Notes under the pieces: generated by a model
What the model was told of the DNA's origin: nothing
Database searches by the model: none
The model's input: only the letters and a program-made list of their open reading frames with translations
Origin: Mediterraneibacter catenae
GTDB taxonomy: Bacteria; Bacillota; Clostridia; Lachnospirales; Lachnospiraceae
Length of the DNA: 64,000 bases
NCBI RefSeq assembly: GCF_008691045.1
Contig: NZ_VMSO01000008.1
Location: 1 to 64,000 of the forward strand
Reading direction: 5' to 3'
Position numbers and translations under genes: made by a program
Part shown: one piece after another, positions 9,089 through 17,507 of the stretch
Layout: every line of letters begins with the position of its first letter
How positions within the stretch are numbered: position 1 is the first letter of the stretch

Positions 9089-11362
9089 TTACATCTCTGC
9101 TTTATAGTAATTGATCAGGCATCCGTCCAGTATGATCTGTCTCTCTGCATCTGTCAGATCTCCAAGTCTCAGGTTGATCTCATCGAGGTCGTCGCCTACT
9201 ACATATGCTTTGATGACATCTGCCTTCTCCTCTACTGCCTTTCTCACATCCGGCACGAAGATATAGTCGCCGTTCTTAAACGGCAGATGCTCATGATCCG
9301 CATCTGTCAAGAACGGAAGCATTCCCCAGTTGATCAGGTTGGAGCGGTAACGTTTTGTTGCGTACTCGATGGCAATGTTCGCCCAGCCGCCAAGGACTTT
9401 CTGGCAGGAAGCCGCCTGCTCTCTGGCGGAACCGTCACCCGGTTTTACAGCGAAGATCGTGCTTCCGACACCGATATTTCCCTCACCGACTTCCGGATAT
9501 GTCTTCTGGATCGTCGCCATTACCGGTTTAAGCTCTTCGAGCGCGTCGAGAGGACATGTGCCTGCCTCGATTGCCTTCTGTGCTTTCTGTACTTCTTTTG
9601 CGCGTCCCACGTATGCCGGATCTTTTCTCGAGAGAGCGAACTCTGCAAGGCCCAGCGGATTGGAACGATAAGATGAAGTCTCTCCTGACGGGATAAGCTC
9701 GTCCGTCGTTGTGACCGGATCGTGGATCTCGGATACGACTTTGACGATCAGGTTCTCCGGCAGTGCGGACATCTCCGGCCAGTCCTTGATATTCGGTCCG
9801 AACTGGATCTCCACATCCGGATCTGCCACGCCGTGGCTGTCAAATACACGATTTGCGTAAATATTGCTGTCAAAATGATATTTCTGTCCTTTGTACTCTA
9901 CATCCAAATCTGTCGCTGATGTGAGGTAACCTTTATTTGCCGCTGTAGCAGCGATCGAACGTGCATCCATAAGTGCCACGGATGAGATCTGTCCGCTCTG
10001 AAGTTTGCTTCCCTCACGGTTCGGGAAGTTTCTCGTCGTGTGACGGATGGAGAAGGCGTTGTTCGCCGGCGTGTCCCCTGCGCCGAAGCACGGTCCGCAG
10101 AATGCTGTCTTCACAACAGTTCCGGCCTCCATCAGATCAGCTGCCGCGCCGTTTTTCACAAGTTCCATATAAACAGGCATACTTGCCGGATATACGCTGA
10201 ATGTAAATGCATCGGAACCGATATTATGTCCCTTGATGATGTCTGCTGCCGCGCAGATATTTTCAAATCCGCCGCCCGCACATCCTGCGATGATGCCCTG
10301 CTCTACATAGAGTTTGCCGTCGCGGATCTTATCCTGCAGGGAATACTCTACCGCACCGTCCAGACTTACGAGCGCTTTCTGCTCAACATCGTGAAGGATG
10401 TCTTTTAAGTTTGCATTTACTTCATCGATCGTATAGACATTGCTCGGGTGGAACGGCATAGCGATCATCGGCTTGATCTCGCTTAAGTTCACATAGACAC
10501 ATCCATCATAATATGTACATGCCCCCGGATTAAGCTCTTTATAGTCGCCGCTTCTTCCGTGGATCTCGTAGAACTCTTCGATCTTCTCATCTGTTGTCCA
10601 GATTGAAGACAGGCAGGTCGTCTCTGTAGTCATAACGTCGATACCGATACGGAAGTCAGCGCTCAGCTTCTTCACTCCCGGTCCGACGAATTCCATTACT
10701 TTATTGTTTACATATCCGTTTTTAAATACCGCTCCGATAATAGCAAGAGCCACATCCTGCGGTCCGACGCCTTTCATCGGTTCGCCGTCAAGGTAGATAG
10801 CGATCACACCCGGCATCTTGATATCATATGTTTTGTTAAGAAGCTGCTTAACGAGCTCCGGTCCGCCCTCGCCCATGGCCATGGTTCCGAGAGCTCCGTA
10901 ACGTGTATGGCTGTCAGATCCAAGGATCATCTTTCCGCCGCCTGCCAGCATCTCACGCGCATACTGGTGGATGACTGCCTGATGAGGCGGAACATAGACG
11001 CCGCCGTATTTCTTTGCGCAGGTCAGTCCGAACATGTGGTCATCCTCATTGATCGTGCCGCCCACTGCACAGAGACTGTTGTGACAGTTTGTCAGAACGT
11101 AAGGAATCGGAAATTTCTTGAGTCCCGAAGCACGCGCTGTCTGGATGATCCCGACGAATGTAATATCGTGGGACGTCAGCTTGTCAAACTTGATCTGCAG
11201 ATTCTCCATATTACCGGAAGTATTATGCGCACTTAAGATGCTGTATGCCATCGTGTTCTGCGCAGCTTCTTCCTTTGAGAGGGGAACCTGTACATTTCCT
11301 GTATCTTCCACTATCTCGGTGCCGTTTAAGAGATAAACGCCGCCGTCATATAATTTGATCAT
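9089..11362 (-). CDS. Aconitase-family hydratase
   Basis: A 757-residue iron-sulfur hydro-lyase of the aconitase superfamily, cytoplasmic. The 4Fe-4S ligands are seen as a Cys in [12 protein letters not shown] and the pair in CGPCFGAGD near residue 420. The conserved [20 protein letters not shown] segment is near residue 148 and the swivel domain with [13 protein letters not shown] is near the C-terminus. Its length is below the roughly 860-900 of AcnA/AcnB and fits the clostridial 'hydratase' branch (YbhJ-like). The exact substrate is uncertain, and no citrate synthase or isocitrate dehydrogenase is nearby. AAGGAGG precedes ATG 11362. It appears to be a single-gene unit. Confidence 0.88.
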   Translation of the reverse strand: MIKLYDGGVYLLNGTEIVEDTGNVQVPLSKEEAAQNTMAYSILSAHNTSGNMENLQIKFDKLTSHDITFVGIIQTARASGLKKFPIPYVLTNCHNSLCAVGGTINEDDHMFGLTCAKKYGGVYVPPHQAVIHQYAREMLAGGGKMILGSDSHTRYGALGTMAMGEGGPELVKQLLNKTYDIKMPGVIAIYLDGEPMKGVGPQDVALAIIGAVFKNGYVNNKVMEFVGPGVKKLSADFRIGIDVMTTETTCLSSIWTTDEKIEEFYEIHGRSGDYKELNPGACTYYDGCVYVNLSEIKPMIAMPFHPSNVYTIDEVNANLKDILHDVEQKALVSLDGAVEYSLQDKIRDGKLYVEQGIIAGCAGGGFENICAAADIIKGHNIGSDAFTFSVYPASMPVYMELVKNGAAADLMEAGTVVKTAFCGPCFGAGDTPANNAFSIRHTTRNFPNREGSKLQSGQISSVALMDARSIAATAANKGYLTSATDLDVEYKGQKYHFDSNIYANRVFDSHGVADPDVEIQFGPNIKDWPEMSALPENLIVKVVSEIHDPVTTTDELIPSGETSSYRSNPLGLAEFALSRKDPAYVGRAKEVQKAQKAIEAGTCPLDALEELKPVMATIQKTYPEVGEGNIGVGSTIFAVKPGDGSAREQAASCQKVLGGWANIAIEYATKRYRSNLINWGMLPFLTDADHEHLPFKNGDYIFVPDVRKAVEEKADVIKAYVVGDDLDEINLRLGDLTDAERQIILDGCLINYYKAEM

Positions 11363-11523
11363 GTAATCCTCCTTCTTGAATCTTATACTTCATGCGGTAT
11401 GAGCGTGCCATGCAGTGTGAACAAGCCGTACAGCATGAGCACATATGCTCAACAGGGCTATTTTACCACATTTCGCTATCTGCCACCACATCTTTTTTGA
11501 AAGCCATTGTATTCGTACCTGTT

Positions 11524-11712
11524 TTATTCTGTTGCATATATCCCCGGATTATCCGCATCGAGCATTCTATACTGAAATGCGACCATATAATCTTCCTGAT
11601 CAGTCGTCAGGGAATAGTGCGCTTTATATTCACTGAAGACTGTCCTGCCGTATTTGCTTGATTCATGAAGACTGGCATTTCCTGCATAGTCCTCTGCCTT
11701 TCCCTGGTATTT
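11524..11712 (-). pseudogene. Remnant of a DUF5104-type lipoprotein gene
   Basis: The minus strand here encodes about 62 residues (KYQGKAEDYAGNASLHESSKY and onward to a stop at 11524). They align along their length with the middle of the intact lipoprotein at 14746-15894, for example GNASLHESSKYGRTVFSEYK against GNASSHEKSEYGKTIWRELR. It has no start codon and begins exactly at the end of the 168-residue gene upstream, so it is a fragment left by deletion. It ends the operon that begins at 17208. Downstream, 11363-11523 holds only the leader of the hydratase gene. Confidence 0.8.
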
Positions 11713-12218
11713 CAGTACACCTTCACGATCCGCCGCGTATGTTCGTAATACTCGATCGTGACAGTCCCGCCCTGCGGCAGCCTGCTATACTCTTCCCCTG
11801 TTATCTCTGCCCGGAGCGTCACGCCATTATTATCAGAACCGGTCAGATAATAATGGTGCGAGAAAATCCCGGTATGCGCCTGCGCCTTACTCAGCTGTAT
11901 GTCTGTCAATGTGGCCGTCTGCGGACCTGCCGCAAGATCGAGCCCTATGTCTTTCGAAAACCAGAGTGCAACAGCGATACATACAATAACGGCCGCCACC
12001 CCCGCCGCTCTCCCGGAAAAGGGCAGCGCGGTCCTGTTCCGCAAAACCCTCACGATCACATAGATACACACGATCCATATGACCGCGACATCGCAGAATT
12101 CATCCAGCAGAACGAGATTCCCTGTCTCAGGCAGCAGCAGACCGGCTGCTATGACTGCCAGCACGAGAATACAGAGAATGATCTCATGATTTTTTATTTT
12201 TCTTCCTGATTTGCCCAT
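11712..12218 (-). CDS. Small unknown membrane protein
   Basis: A 168-residue protein I do not recognise. It has three hydrophobic helices (about residues 13-30, 38-58 and 70-88), then a roughly 75-residue soluble tail that looks like a small beta domain (TATLTDIQLSKAQAHTG, GVTLRAEITGEEYSRLPQGG). The tail ends in TVTIEYYEHTRRIVKVY. It is the last intact gene of the operon that runs from 17208; a lipoprotein remnant begins at its stop codon. No function can be assigned. Confidence 0.7.
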   Translation of the reverse strand: MGKSGRKIKNHEIILCILVLAVIAAGLLLPETGNLVLLDEFCDVAVIWIVCIYVIVRVLRNRTALPFSGRAAGVAAVIVCIAVALWFSKDIGLDLAAGPQTATLTDIQLSKAQAHTGIFSHHYYLTGSDNNGVTLRAEITGEEYSRLPQGGTVTIEYYEHTRRIVKVY

Positions 12219-12278
12219 GATGTTTCCTTTCCCGGCATACTTTTTATCTAAACAGCCAGATATTCCATTTATACTTTT

Positions 12279-12386
12279 TTAAGTAATCTCTGTTTGTAAA
12301 ACACGCTGCAGCTTCTCTATTGCGTCACGAACGTCTTTCTCTGTCAGATTCTGTCCTCCATCAAACTTATAAGACCATTTCTCCAT
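12279..12386 (-). CDS. Possible 35-residue overlapping reading frame
   Basis: A second frame overlapping the end of the ankyrin gene starts at ATG 12386 and reads MEKWSYKFDGGQNLTEKD and onward to a stop at 12279. Beyond position 12344 it has protein-like composition (TEKDVRDAIEKLQRVLQ). It may be a genuine tiny gene, or the C-terminus of an ankyrin relative now out of frame. There is no clear ribosome site. Low certainty. Confidence 0.3.
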   Translation of the reverse strand: MEKWSYKFDGGQNLTEKDVRDAIEKLQRVLQTEIT

Positions 12387-12874
12387 GAATATTCCTTTGC
12401 ATAATCAATGCACGCTTTTCCAAAACTGTCCTTTTCATAGATGTTTGAACCGTGATCTATTAAATATTTATATACCGGCATAGCCGTCTCTGTCGGCAGC
12501 TTTACAACGGTAATCGCATATTTAAGCGGAATTGCGCCATATTTGTCTTTTTCGTTTATGTCCACCCCCGCCTCGACCAGCAGCTGAGTTACTTTTAGCA
12601 TGTACTGTGGATCAGGTCTCAATACCGAAAAGTAAAATATATGCAGCGCATTTCTTTGATCTTTTGGACTTTTAAAGTTAACATCCGCCCCCTCAGATAT
12701 TAAAAATCGAATCATCTTTATTTTTTCATCTGTATTATGGTCATTGACAAACACTAATTGAAACAAACTTAATCCTGTATACTTATTGAACAGATTTGGA
12801 TCTCCTGTATAAAACTTCAAAAAATCCGAATAAGTTCCATCTCTTACCGCATCAAAAATATCTGTAATCCTCAT
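12344..12874 (-). CDS. Ankyrin-repeat protein
   Basis: A 176-residue cytoplasmic protein with three to four ankyrin units: FLISEGADVNFKSPKDQRNALHIFY, LLVEAGVDINEKDKYGAIPLKYAI and YLIDHGSNIYEKDSFGKACIDYA. Ankyrin proteins of this size are common as immunity proteins or scaffolds in polymorphic-toxin loci. That role is inference here, because no toxin gene lies in the window. Its ATG overlaps the stop of the 65-residue gene upstream as ATGA, so the two are coupled. Confidence 0.8.
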   Translation of the reverse strand: MRITDIFDAVRDGTYSDFLKFYTGDPNLFNKYTGLSLFQLVFVNDHNTDEKIKMIRFLISEGADVNFKSPKDQRNALHIFYFSVLRPDPQYMLKVTQLLVEAGVDINEKDKYGAIPLKYAITVVKLPTETAMPVYKYLIDHGSNIYEKDSFGKACIDYAKEYSWRNGLISLMEDRI

Positions 12875-13068
12875 AAATCTCCCTCCTCAATCAGCTCATT
12901 CATATGCTGCAGCCCCTCTATGTTTTCCAGACTGCATATATCGATATAGCCATTATTACTTAAGCATTCTCTTATTTCGGAAAGGGAGCGACTCAGCATT
13001 TTTCTGATCAGAGGAATATATTTCTTTTCATTTCCATCTTTAGAGACTTTAAACTTTATTTCACTCAT
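12871..13068 (-). CDS. Small unknown protein (65 residues)
   Basis: Starting at ATG 13068, which overlaps the stop of the upstream gene as ATGA, the protein is 65 residues long: MSEIKFKVSKDGNEKKYIP, then LIRKMLSRSLSEIRECLSNN. It looks like a small alpha/beta fold. A longer frame to 13095 exists but would overlap the upstream gene by 31 bases and lacks a ribosome site. I do not recognise a family. Its tight coupling on both sides suggests it works with its neighbours. Confidence 0.65.
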   Translation of the reverse strand: MSEIKFKVSKDGNEKKYIPLIRKMLSRSLSEIRECLSNNGYIDICSLENIEGLQHMNELIEEGDL

Positions 13069-13880
13069 AATGTATTCTCCCGGTCTGCTTTCCACTGTTC
13101 CATCTTCTTTCTTGTCTTCTCAGTCCACCATACTTTTTCGTCAACCTTTTTCAAATATGACGGCATTCTCTCGATACATTTCTGCCGCAGTTCTCCCGCA
13201 TCTTCTATAAGATCCGCAAGAACCCCGCTCTCCTTCTCCGGTTCTTTTTCTTTCAGATAATCTGTGTAAACCTCCCCGAATATACTGCTGAGTTCTTCTG
13301 TCTTTTTCCCGTCTGCCTGTCCTGGGAAAATATGATGACAGGACCAGAGATATGCGTTAAGTTCCCGGATTTTCGGAACACTAACCTGAACTCCAAGGTC
13401 AATTTTCACCATATCACCGGTCGCATAAAGGAAAATCACCGGTGTCATGTCCCGGTTCATTATATTGCCGGTTACTTCAGCCCCTCCTAAGATCACAAGT
13501 TCTTTTGGAATATATCTTCCATTGATCCGGAGCCAGTGCGCACTTTCAGCAATATCTGTCCACCGCAGTGATTCTGTCTTCAACTCAGTGATCGTCTCAA
13601 AATTTTCGTTTTCGAGCAGTTCCTCCTGCTCTTCTTTTGTAAGCCGCCTGTTCAGAGCGGGCAGACTATGGTATGTTGTTCTGTAATATCTGAGCAGGCG
13701 CGGCAGCGTCAGGACTGCGCCCGCCAATGCAAGAACACACGCCGTCAGCGACGGAATATTCTCTGGGTGCGACAGTATTCCGGTGAAGCCTGCGAGCGAC
13801 ATCATTACCCATGCACACAACGCCAGGTTTTTCTTAATGGGGTATCCTCTCCGCCATTCTGTTTTTCTCAACTGCTTCAT
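13065..13880 (-). CDS. Unknown membrane-anchored protein
   Basis: A 271-residue protein with two hydrophobic helices at about residues 20-37 and 44-62, followed by a soluble region containing SLRWTDIAESAHWLRINGRYIPKE. A charged, helical C-terminus follows (KEKEPEKESG, KKVDEKVWWTEKTRKKMEQW). The middle region resembles a small PH-like or SHOCT-adjacent sensor domain in general composition only; I cannot name a family. It follows the 44-residue membrane peptide by 20 bases and overlaps the next gene by 4 bases. Confidence 0.6.
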   Translation of the reverse strand: MKQLRKTEWRRGYPIKKNLALCAWVMMSLAGFTGILSHPENIPSLTACVLALAGAVLTLPRLLRYYRTTYHSLPALNRRLTKEEQEELLENENFETITELKTESLRWTDIAESAHWLRINGRYIPKELVILGGAEVTGNIMNRDMTPVIFLYATGDMVKIDLGVQVSVPKIRELNAYLWSCHHIFPGQADGKKTEELSSIFGEVYTDYLKEKEPEKESGVLADLIEDAGELRQKCIERMPSYLKKVDEKVWWTEKTRKKMEQWKADRENTL

Positions 13881-13900
13881 TACTTTCCCTTTAAGTCAGA

Positions 13901-14035
13901 CTATATCTTCTCTTCCTCTTTCACGACTTCTATACTTACAAACAGGCGGTCAGGTAAAAATCCCGCCGAAAGAAAATATATAAAAGTGGCACATGCGACA
14001 AGAATTATTATCTTCCAATCCATTCTCTCCGGCAT
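13901..14035 (-). CDS. 44-residue membrane peptide
   Basis: Too short for most gene callers. The ATG at 14035 shares its A with the TAA stop of the upstream gene (TAATG). It encodes MPERMDWKIIILVACATFIY, a hydrophobic helix continuing to about residue 26, then a charged tail VVKEEEKI and a stop at 13901. The stop/start coupling, good codon structure and a position that fills the gap between two coupled genes argue that it is translated. Function unknown. Confidence 0.6.
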   Translation of the reverse strand: MPERMDWKIIILVACATFIYFLSAGFLPDRLFVSIEVVKEEEKI

Positions 14036-14292
14036 TATTTTCCCTCTGACAGCTTCGCAATTTTATCTATCTCAAAGAGTATAGGACTTTGATAATCCGT
14101 CGTTTCGTCAGCAAAACACCGCGCTATGCTGTTCCAGTGAATATCAGGAAGTTCATTGACATTATCGCAGGATATAATCTGCAACATAGTATCGTATATT
14201 TTTTTGATTATTCCCGAATACTGTAACTGCGTATTATAATCGGAACGGAGTATCTGTATGACTTTTTCACAATGCTGCTTTATCTCTTCCAT
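14035..14292 (-). CDS. Small unknown protein (85 residues)
   Basis: An 85-residue soluble, mostly helical protein (MEEIKQHCEKVIQILRSDYN) with FADETTDYQSPILFEIDKI near the end. It overlaps the YezG-like gene by 13 bases upstream and shares TAATG with the 44-residue peptide downstream. The helical arrangement resembles small immunity or adaptor proteins, but no family is recognised. Confidence 0.6.
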   Translation of the reverse strand: MEEIKQHCEKVIQILRSDYNTQLQYSGIIKKIYDTMLQIISCDNVNELPDIHWNSIARCFADETTDYQSPILFEIDKIAKLSEGK

Positions 14293-14711
14293 ATGCTTTG
14301 GAGAACCTCATCTAACCACTTCATAAAAATTTCGCTTGAATCTGTCCCTGTCTTTGCGGAACAGATACTTTCATATTTATATTTCGTGTCTATTTTACCA
14401 CTTTTACAGTCATAGATCATTTTTAATTCTGTGGGGACAGGTTTTCCATAGTGTATGCATATTTGTTTTATCTTCTCCAGATCCGATTCGCCAAGATCCA
14501 GGAAATCCCATATCGAGTCTGTATCGGCAGCTATATTATTTGTTGTTTTAATCTGACCGTCAATCTTGAAAAATGCATTGAAAGAAATACTGCTTTCTTC
14601 GATGGAGCCATAGGCATAAACCTTATCAGCCCTATTGCCCGCAAATTCGACACATAGTGAAATAATCTGTGACTGCGCATCCATAAATTCATCTTCAAAT
14701 TCTCTATCCAT
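14280..14711 (-). CDS. YezG/DUF600-like protein, possible immunity protein
   Basis: I place the start at ATG 14711 because AAAGGAGG lies 5 bases before it; a longer frame to 14756 has no such site. The 143-residue product has VYAYGSIEESSISFNAFFKI, then ELKMIYDCKSGKIDTKYKYE and a C-terminal MKWLDEVLQ. This layout recalls DUF600 proteins, one of which (YezG) neutralises the toxin YeeF in Bacillus. The match is by pattern, not alignment. Without a neighbouring toxin, immunity is inference. It sits in the coupled operon after the DUF5104 lipoprotein. Confidence 0.5.
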   Translation of the reverse strand: MDREFEDEFMDAQSQIISLCVEFAGNRADKVYAYGSIEESSISFNAFFKIDGQIKTTNNIAADTDSIWDFLDLGESDLEKIKQICIHYGKPVPTELKMIYDCKSGKIDTKYKYESICSAKTGTDSSEIFMKWLDEVLQSIWKR

Positions 14712-14745
14712 GGCGTCCTCCTTTGAAACAAGACTCATTTTTTCT

Positions 14746-15894
14746 CTAACTTCCACTGTGTTCTCCTGACAACAGCATTTCTCTCACTTCATCGTACTCG
14801 TCCGGCAGCACCTGCGACAGTAAGCCGGACGCTTTTACACGGAACACGGTCCCGTCCTCATATTCCACTGCCAGTACCATGTACTGGGGATCTGTGATCT
14901 CCTCTTCATCTGTTCCAGATTCCCAGCTGAAAACTCCGTACTTATCCAGCGCCTCCACCATTTGCTGTCCGTCCGCATAATACTCTGGCTCTGTCTGGTA
15001 CAGATCATCAAAGAGATACGCATTCGACGTTTGATATCGTTTTCTATCCGGCAGATCGTAATATACACATTCTGTACTTGTATTCTTGTTTTCCATAAAA
15101 GCAATGGCATATACATTCTCTGTAAAATCAGACGTACGTTTTTCTATGTCATCTTCAATGAGATAACTCACATCGATCAGCCCGTCTTTGCGGTCCGGTT
15201 CGTATTCTTCCAGAAGTAAAGGTATGTTGAGCGCATCCACATCTTCCTCCGTGATGGCAAAATCTTCAATAAACTGTTCAAGGTCGGCTCCGCGGTACTG
15301 TTCTTTTGTAAGTCCTGCCGCCCGGATCAGTTCTTCCGGAGTGATCAGCCTCTGTTCTGAGAACCTTTCTTCCTTGTCTTCTGTCACATAGATTCCCGGT
15401 TTCTGATCCAGACTCCAAAGAAACCAATCCTTGTTAAAAGTTTCTTCTGTAGTGATCTCTATTGCAGTAAGCCCTGCTTTATCCGGTTCTTCTCTGTGAA
15501 AAGGAATATAAATATATGCTATTTTATATTGTGCTTCATCTGTAATAACTGAATACTGCCCTCTCAATTCCCGCCAGATTGTTTTTCCGTATTCACTTTT
15601 TTCATGTGAACTTGCATTTCCTTTCCAGCTTTTACATTGGCCCTGAAAAAACTCTATGAATTCTTCTGCCTGTTCAGCTAAGTTTAACGTACTATCCTCA
15701 GCATATTGCGAAAATAATTCTGTCAGTGCTTTTGCATCTTCCTTTTCTGCGCAATCGATAATGTTTTCTATCATTTCATCAGCCAATTCTTCATCAGAGC
15801 GATATTCATTGGATGATCCTCTCCTGAAAACGATGCATCCGCTCAAACTGCATACAAGGGCGCAGCATACCGTAAGCAATAAAATCTTCCTCAT
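14746..15894 (-). CDS. DUF5104-type lipoprotein
   Basis: A 382-residue secreted lipoprotein: signal peptide MRKILLLTVCCALVCSLSGC with lipobox LSGC at residues 17-20. A DUF5104-like domain follows (about 35-165, containing ADEMIENIIDCAEKEDAKAL and GNASSHEKSEYGKTIW). An acidic C-terminal part comes after it. It would be anchored on the outer face of the cell membrane. Function unknown. A shortened relative survives as the remnant at 11524-11712, so the operon once had two copies. AGAGGAAG precedes ATG 15894. Confidence 0.8.
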   Translation of the reverse strand: MRKILLLTVCCALVCSLSGCIVFRRGSSNEYRSDEELADEMIENIIDCAEKEDAKALTELFSQYAEDSTLNLAEQAEEFIEFFQGQCKSWKGNASSHEKSEYGKTIWRELRGQYSVITDEAQYKIAYIYIPFHREEPDKAGLTAIEITTEETFNKDWFLWSLDQKPGIYVTEDKEERFSEQRLITPEELIRAAGLTKEQYRGADLEQFIEDFAITEEDVDALNIPLLLEEYEPDRKDGLIDVSYLIEDDIEKRTSDFTENVYAIAFMENKNTSTECVYYDLPDRKRYQTSNAYLFDDLYQTEPEYYADGQQMVEALDKYGVFSWESGTDEEEITDPQYMVLAVEYEDGTVFRVKASGLLSQVLPDEYDEVREMLLSGEHSGS

Positions 15895-15912
15895 GATATT
15901 TCTTCCTCTCAG

Positions 15913-17208
15913 TTAATACACTGTCACTTTCCCGCTTCCGGAGATCGCGCACTCCGCCTCTCCTGTATAAATATCTTCCCGGAGCTTATCCTCATAACCG
16001 GATCTGTCGATCTGCTGCCATGCTTCGGACTCTGTCATACGCAGATAAATCCCCGCCGGCATGCCCTGACAGTTCTCTGCGAGCCAGTCCGGCACAGCCT
16101 CCAGAAACGCCTCGTACTGTCCCGAACACAGGGCGTCGTCCATAAAAATATACGTTGCGGCGGATACCTCGTTCAGAACCGGTTCTCCATCTGCCGCGCC
16201 GCTGCCTCCACTCTTTATCTCCGTGTAAATCTTTATCCCTTCGGAAGGCAGATACTGCTCTGCAAATGTGCGGACCTGCTCTTCGTACGCAGGACGCATC
16301 AGAATTGCTCCGTAATCATCTTCATACCGGTACAGCCCGTTTTCATAGGTGCGGTACACCGTCACAACATCCGATTCACCGCCCTGTTCCGGATACACCT
16401 TCAGGTGCTCCCGCTCGATCGCGTCTCCCGGCGCGTAGGATATATACTGGAATTTCTGCTGGTATTTTCCTTCAATCCAGTCCAGCATCTGCCCGATAGA
16501 AGTAACGATCCCTTTCTGGGTATCTGTCAATTTCTCATAAGCCCCGGTAAGGCCTGCCATAGTCATAACCTCTTCCTGTCTGGCTCTGAGCCATGCACCG
16601 TCATCATAACTGGCCTGCCATTCATCAGGTCCGAAAGTGATGCTCCCGTCCGGAAATGTGCCTTCACCTACAGTCAGACCCGTGTGGCAGTTCACGATCT
16701 TTGCACGGGCATTCCAGTCTGGATTTCCTGTTTCCATAATTCCGGTCAGAACATCAGAGGTCGTGATCATCAAAAGCATCTTCGCCTCTAAAATACCGTC
16801 AATCTTCTCATCATAGTGATATACAAAGCAGCTGTGGTCTTTGTCTGTCTCCACATAATATCCCTGTTCTTCTTCTGCCATATCTTTCAGCACATCGTCA
16901 ATGGAACCGGCGTATATCTCCATAAGCTCTTCTTTCTGCGACGGGGTAACTTCAATGATCAGATCGTCCCCGTCACGTCTTACGCCGGTACAGTAATCTC
17001 CGAACTCATCCATATTATCTTCGATATCCGTATTTGCGAACCTAAATATCGAAGCCGGTATCCTAATCTCCTCTGCCGTCTCCGTCAATGCTTTTTCAGC
17101 ATCTGGTTCTTCGGCAGGATCTGCTGCCGGAATGACCGCGCAGGCGCTGCAGGTAAGTATCACGGCTGCCGTCACCACCGCAAAAACTGACTTATATACC
17201 TTTCTCAT
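15913..17208 (-). CDS. Unknown lipoprotein, first gene of the operon
   Basis: The start is set at ATG 17208 (AGGGGA 8 bases before), 8 codons inside the longest frame, giving 431 residues. A signal peptide MRKVYKSVFAVVTAAVILTC leads to lipobox TCSAC. The mature part is acidic with repeated short segments. It includes YRYEDDYGAILMRPAYEEQ and ends ECAISGSGKVTVY. I recognise no family. It heads the coupled series ending at 11524, so membrane lipoproteins and small cytoplasmic proteins share one transcript. Confidence 0.7.
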   Translation of the reverse strand: MRKVYKSVFAVVTAAVILTCSACAVIPAADPAEEPDAEKALTETAEEIRIPASIFRFANTDIEDNMDEFGDYCTGVRRDGDDLIIEVTPSQKEELMEIYAGSIDDVLKDMAEEEQGYYVETDKDHSCFVYHYDEKIDGILEAKMLLMITTSDVLTGIMETGNPDWNARAKIVNCHTGLTVGEGTFPDGSITFGPDEWQASYDDGAWLRARQEEVMTMAGLTGAYEKLTDTQKGIVTSIGQMLDWIEGKYQQKFQYISYAPGDAIEREHLKVYPEQGGESDVVTVYRTYENGLYRYEDDYGAILMRPAYEEQVRTFAEQYLPSEGIKIYTEIKSGGSGAADGEPVLNEVSAATYIFMDDALCSGQYEAFLEAVPDWLAENCQGMPAGIYLRMTESEAWQQIDRSGYEDKLREDIYTGEAECAISGSGKVTVY

Positions 17209-17387
17209 AATCGCATTCCCCTGAAAACACATTTCTCTGCTCCTGTTAATAATACCTTATTCAGGATGTTAAGGTTACTGATTTTACGAAATTTCTTTCA
17301 GATTTTCTGTCCGGTCAGATGGCTTCTGTAATCAGCGCGGGCTCTCCTCCACTTCTCCCGGCCAAGATCCGGCCACAGCTTCCCCTA

Positions 17388-17435
17388 ATAAAAACCGGGA
17401 GCACTGCATGGCCTTTCGTCCATACTGCACTCCCG
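17388..17435 (-). terminator. Terminator of the ECF sigma/lipoprotein operon
   Basis: On the minus strand a 16-bp stem (17420-17435 with 17396-17411; one mismatch, several G-U pairs) is followed by a run of T (17388-17394). It ends the series of genes from 23545 down to 17508. Between 17209 and 17387 I see no clear sigma-A promoter for the next operon. Confidence 0.8.
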
Positions 17436-17507
17436 TATCTCACTTTTTCATATCTTTTACTCAGGTTCTAACTGCTTTTTGTCTGATTCGATCATCCTCT
17501 CCTGCCG

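Noticed and set aside
17209-17387. Possible ECF-type promoter (GTAACC-like) before the lipoprotein at 17208
   Set aside because: A loose match only; I could not fix a -10 with proper spacing, so no link between the ECF factor and this operon is claimed.
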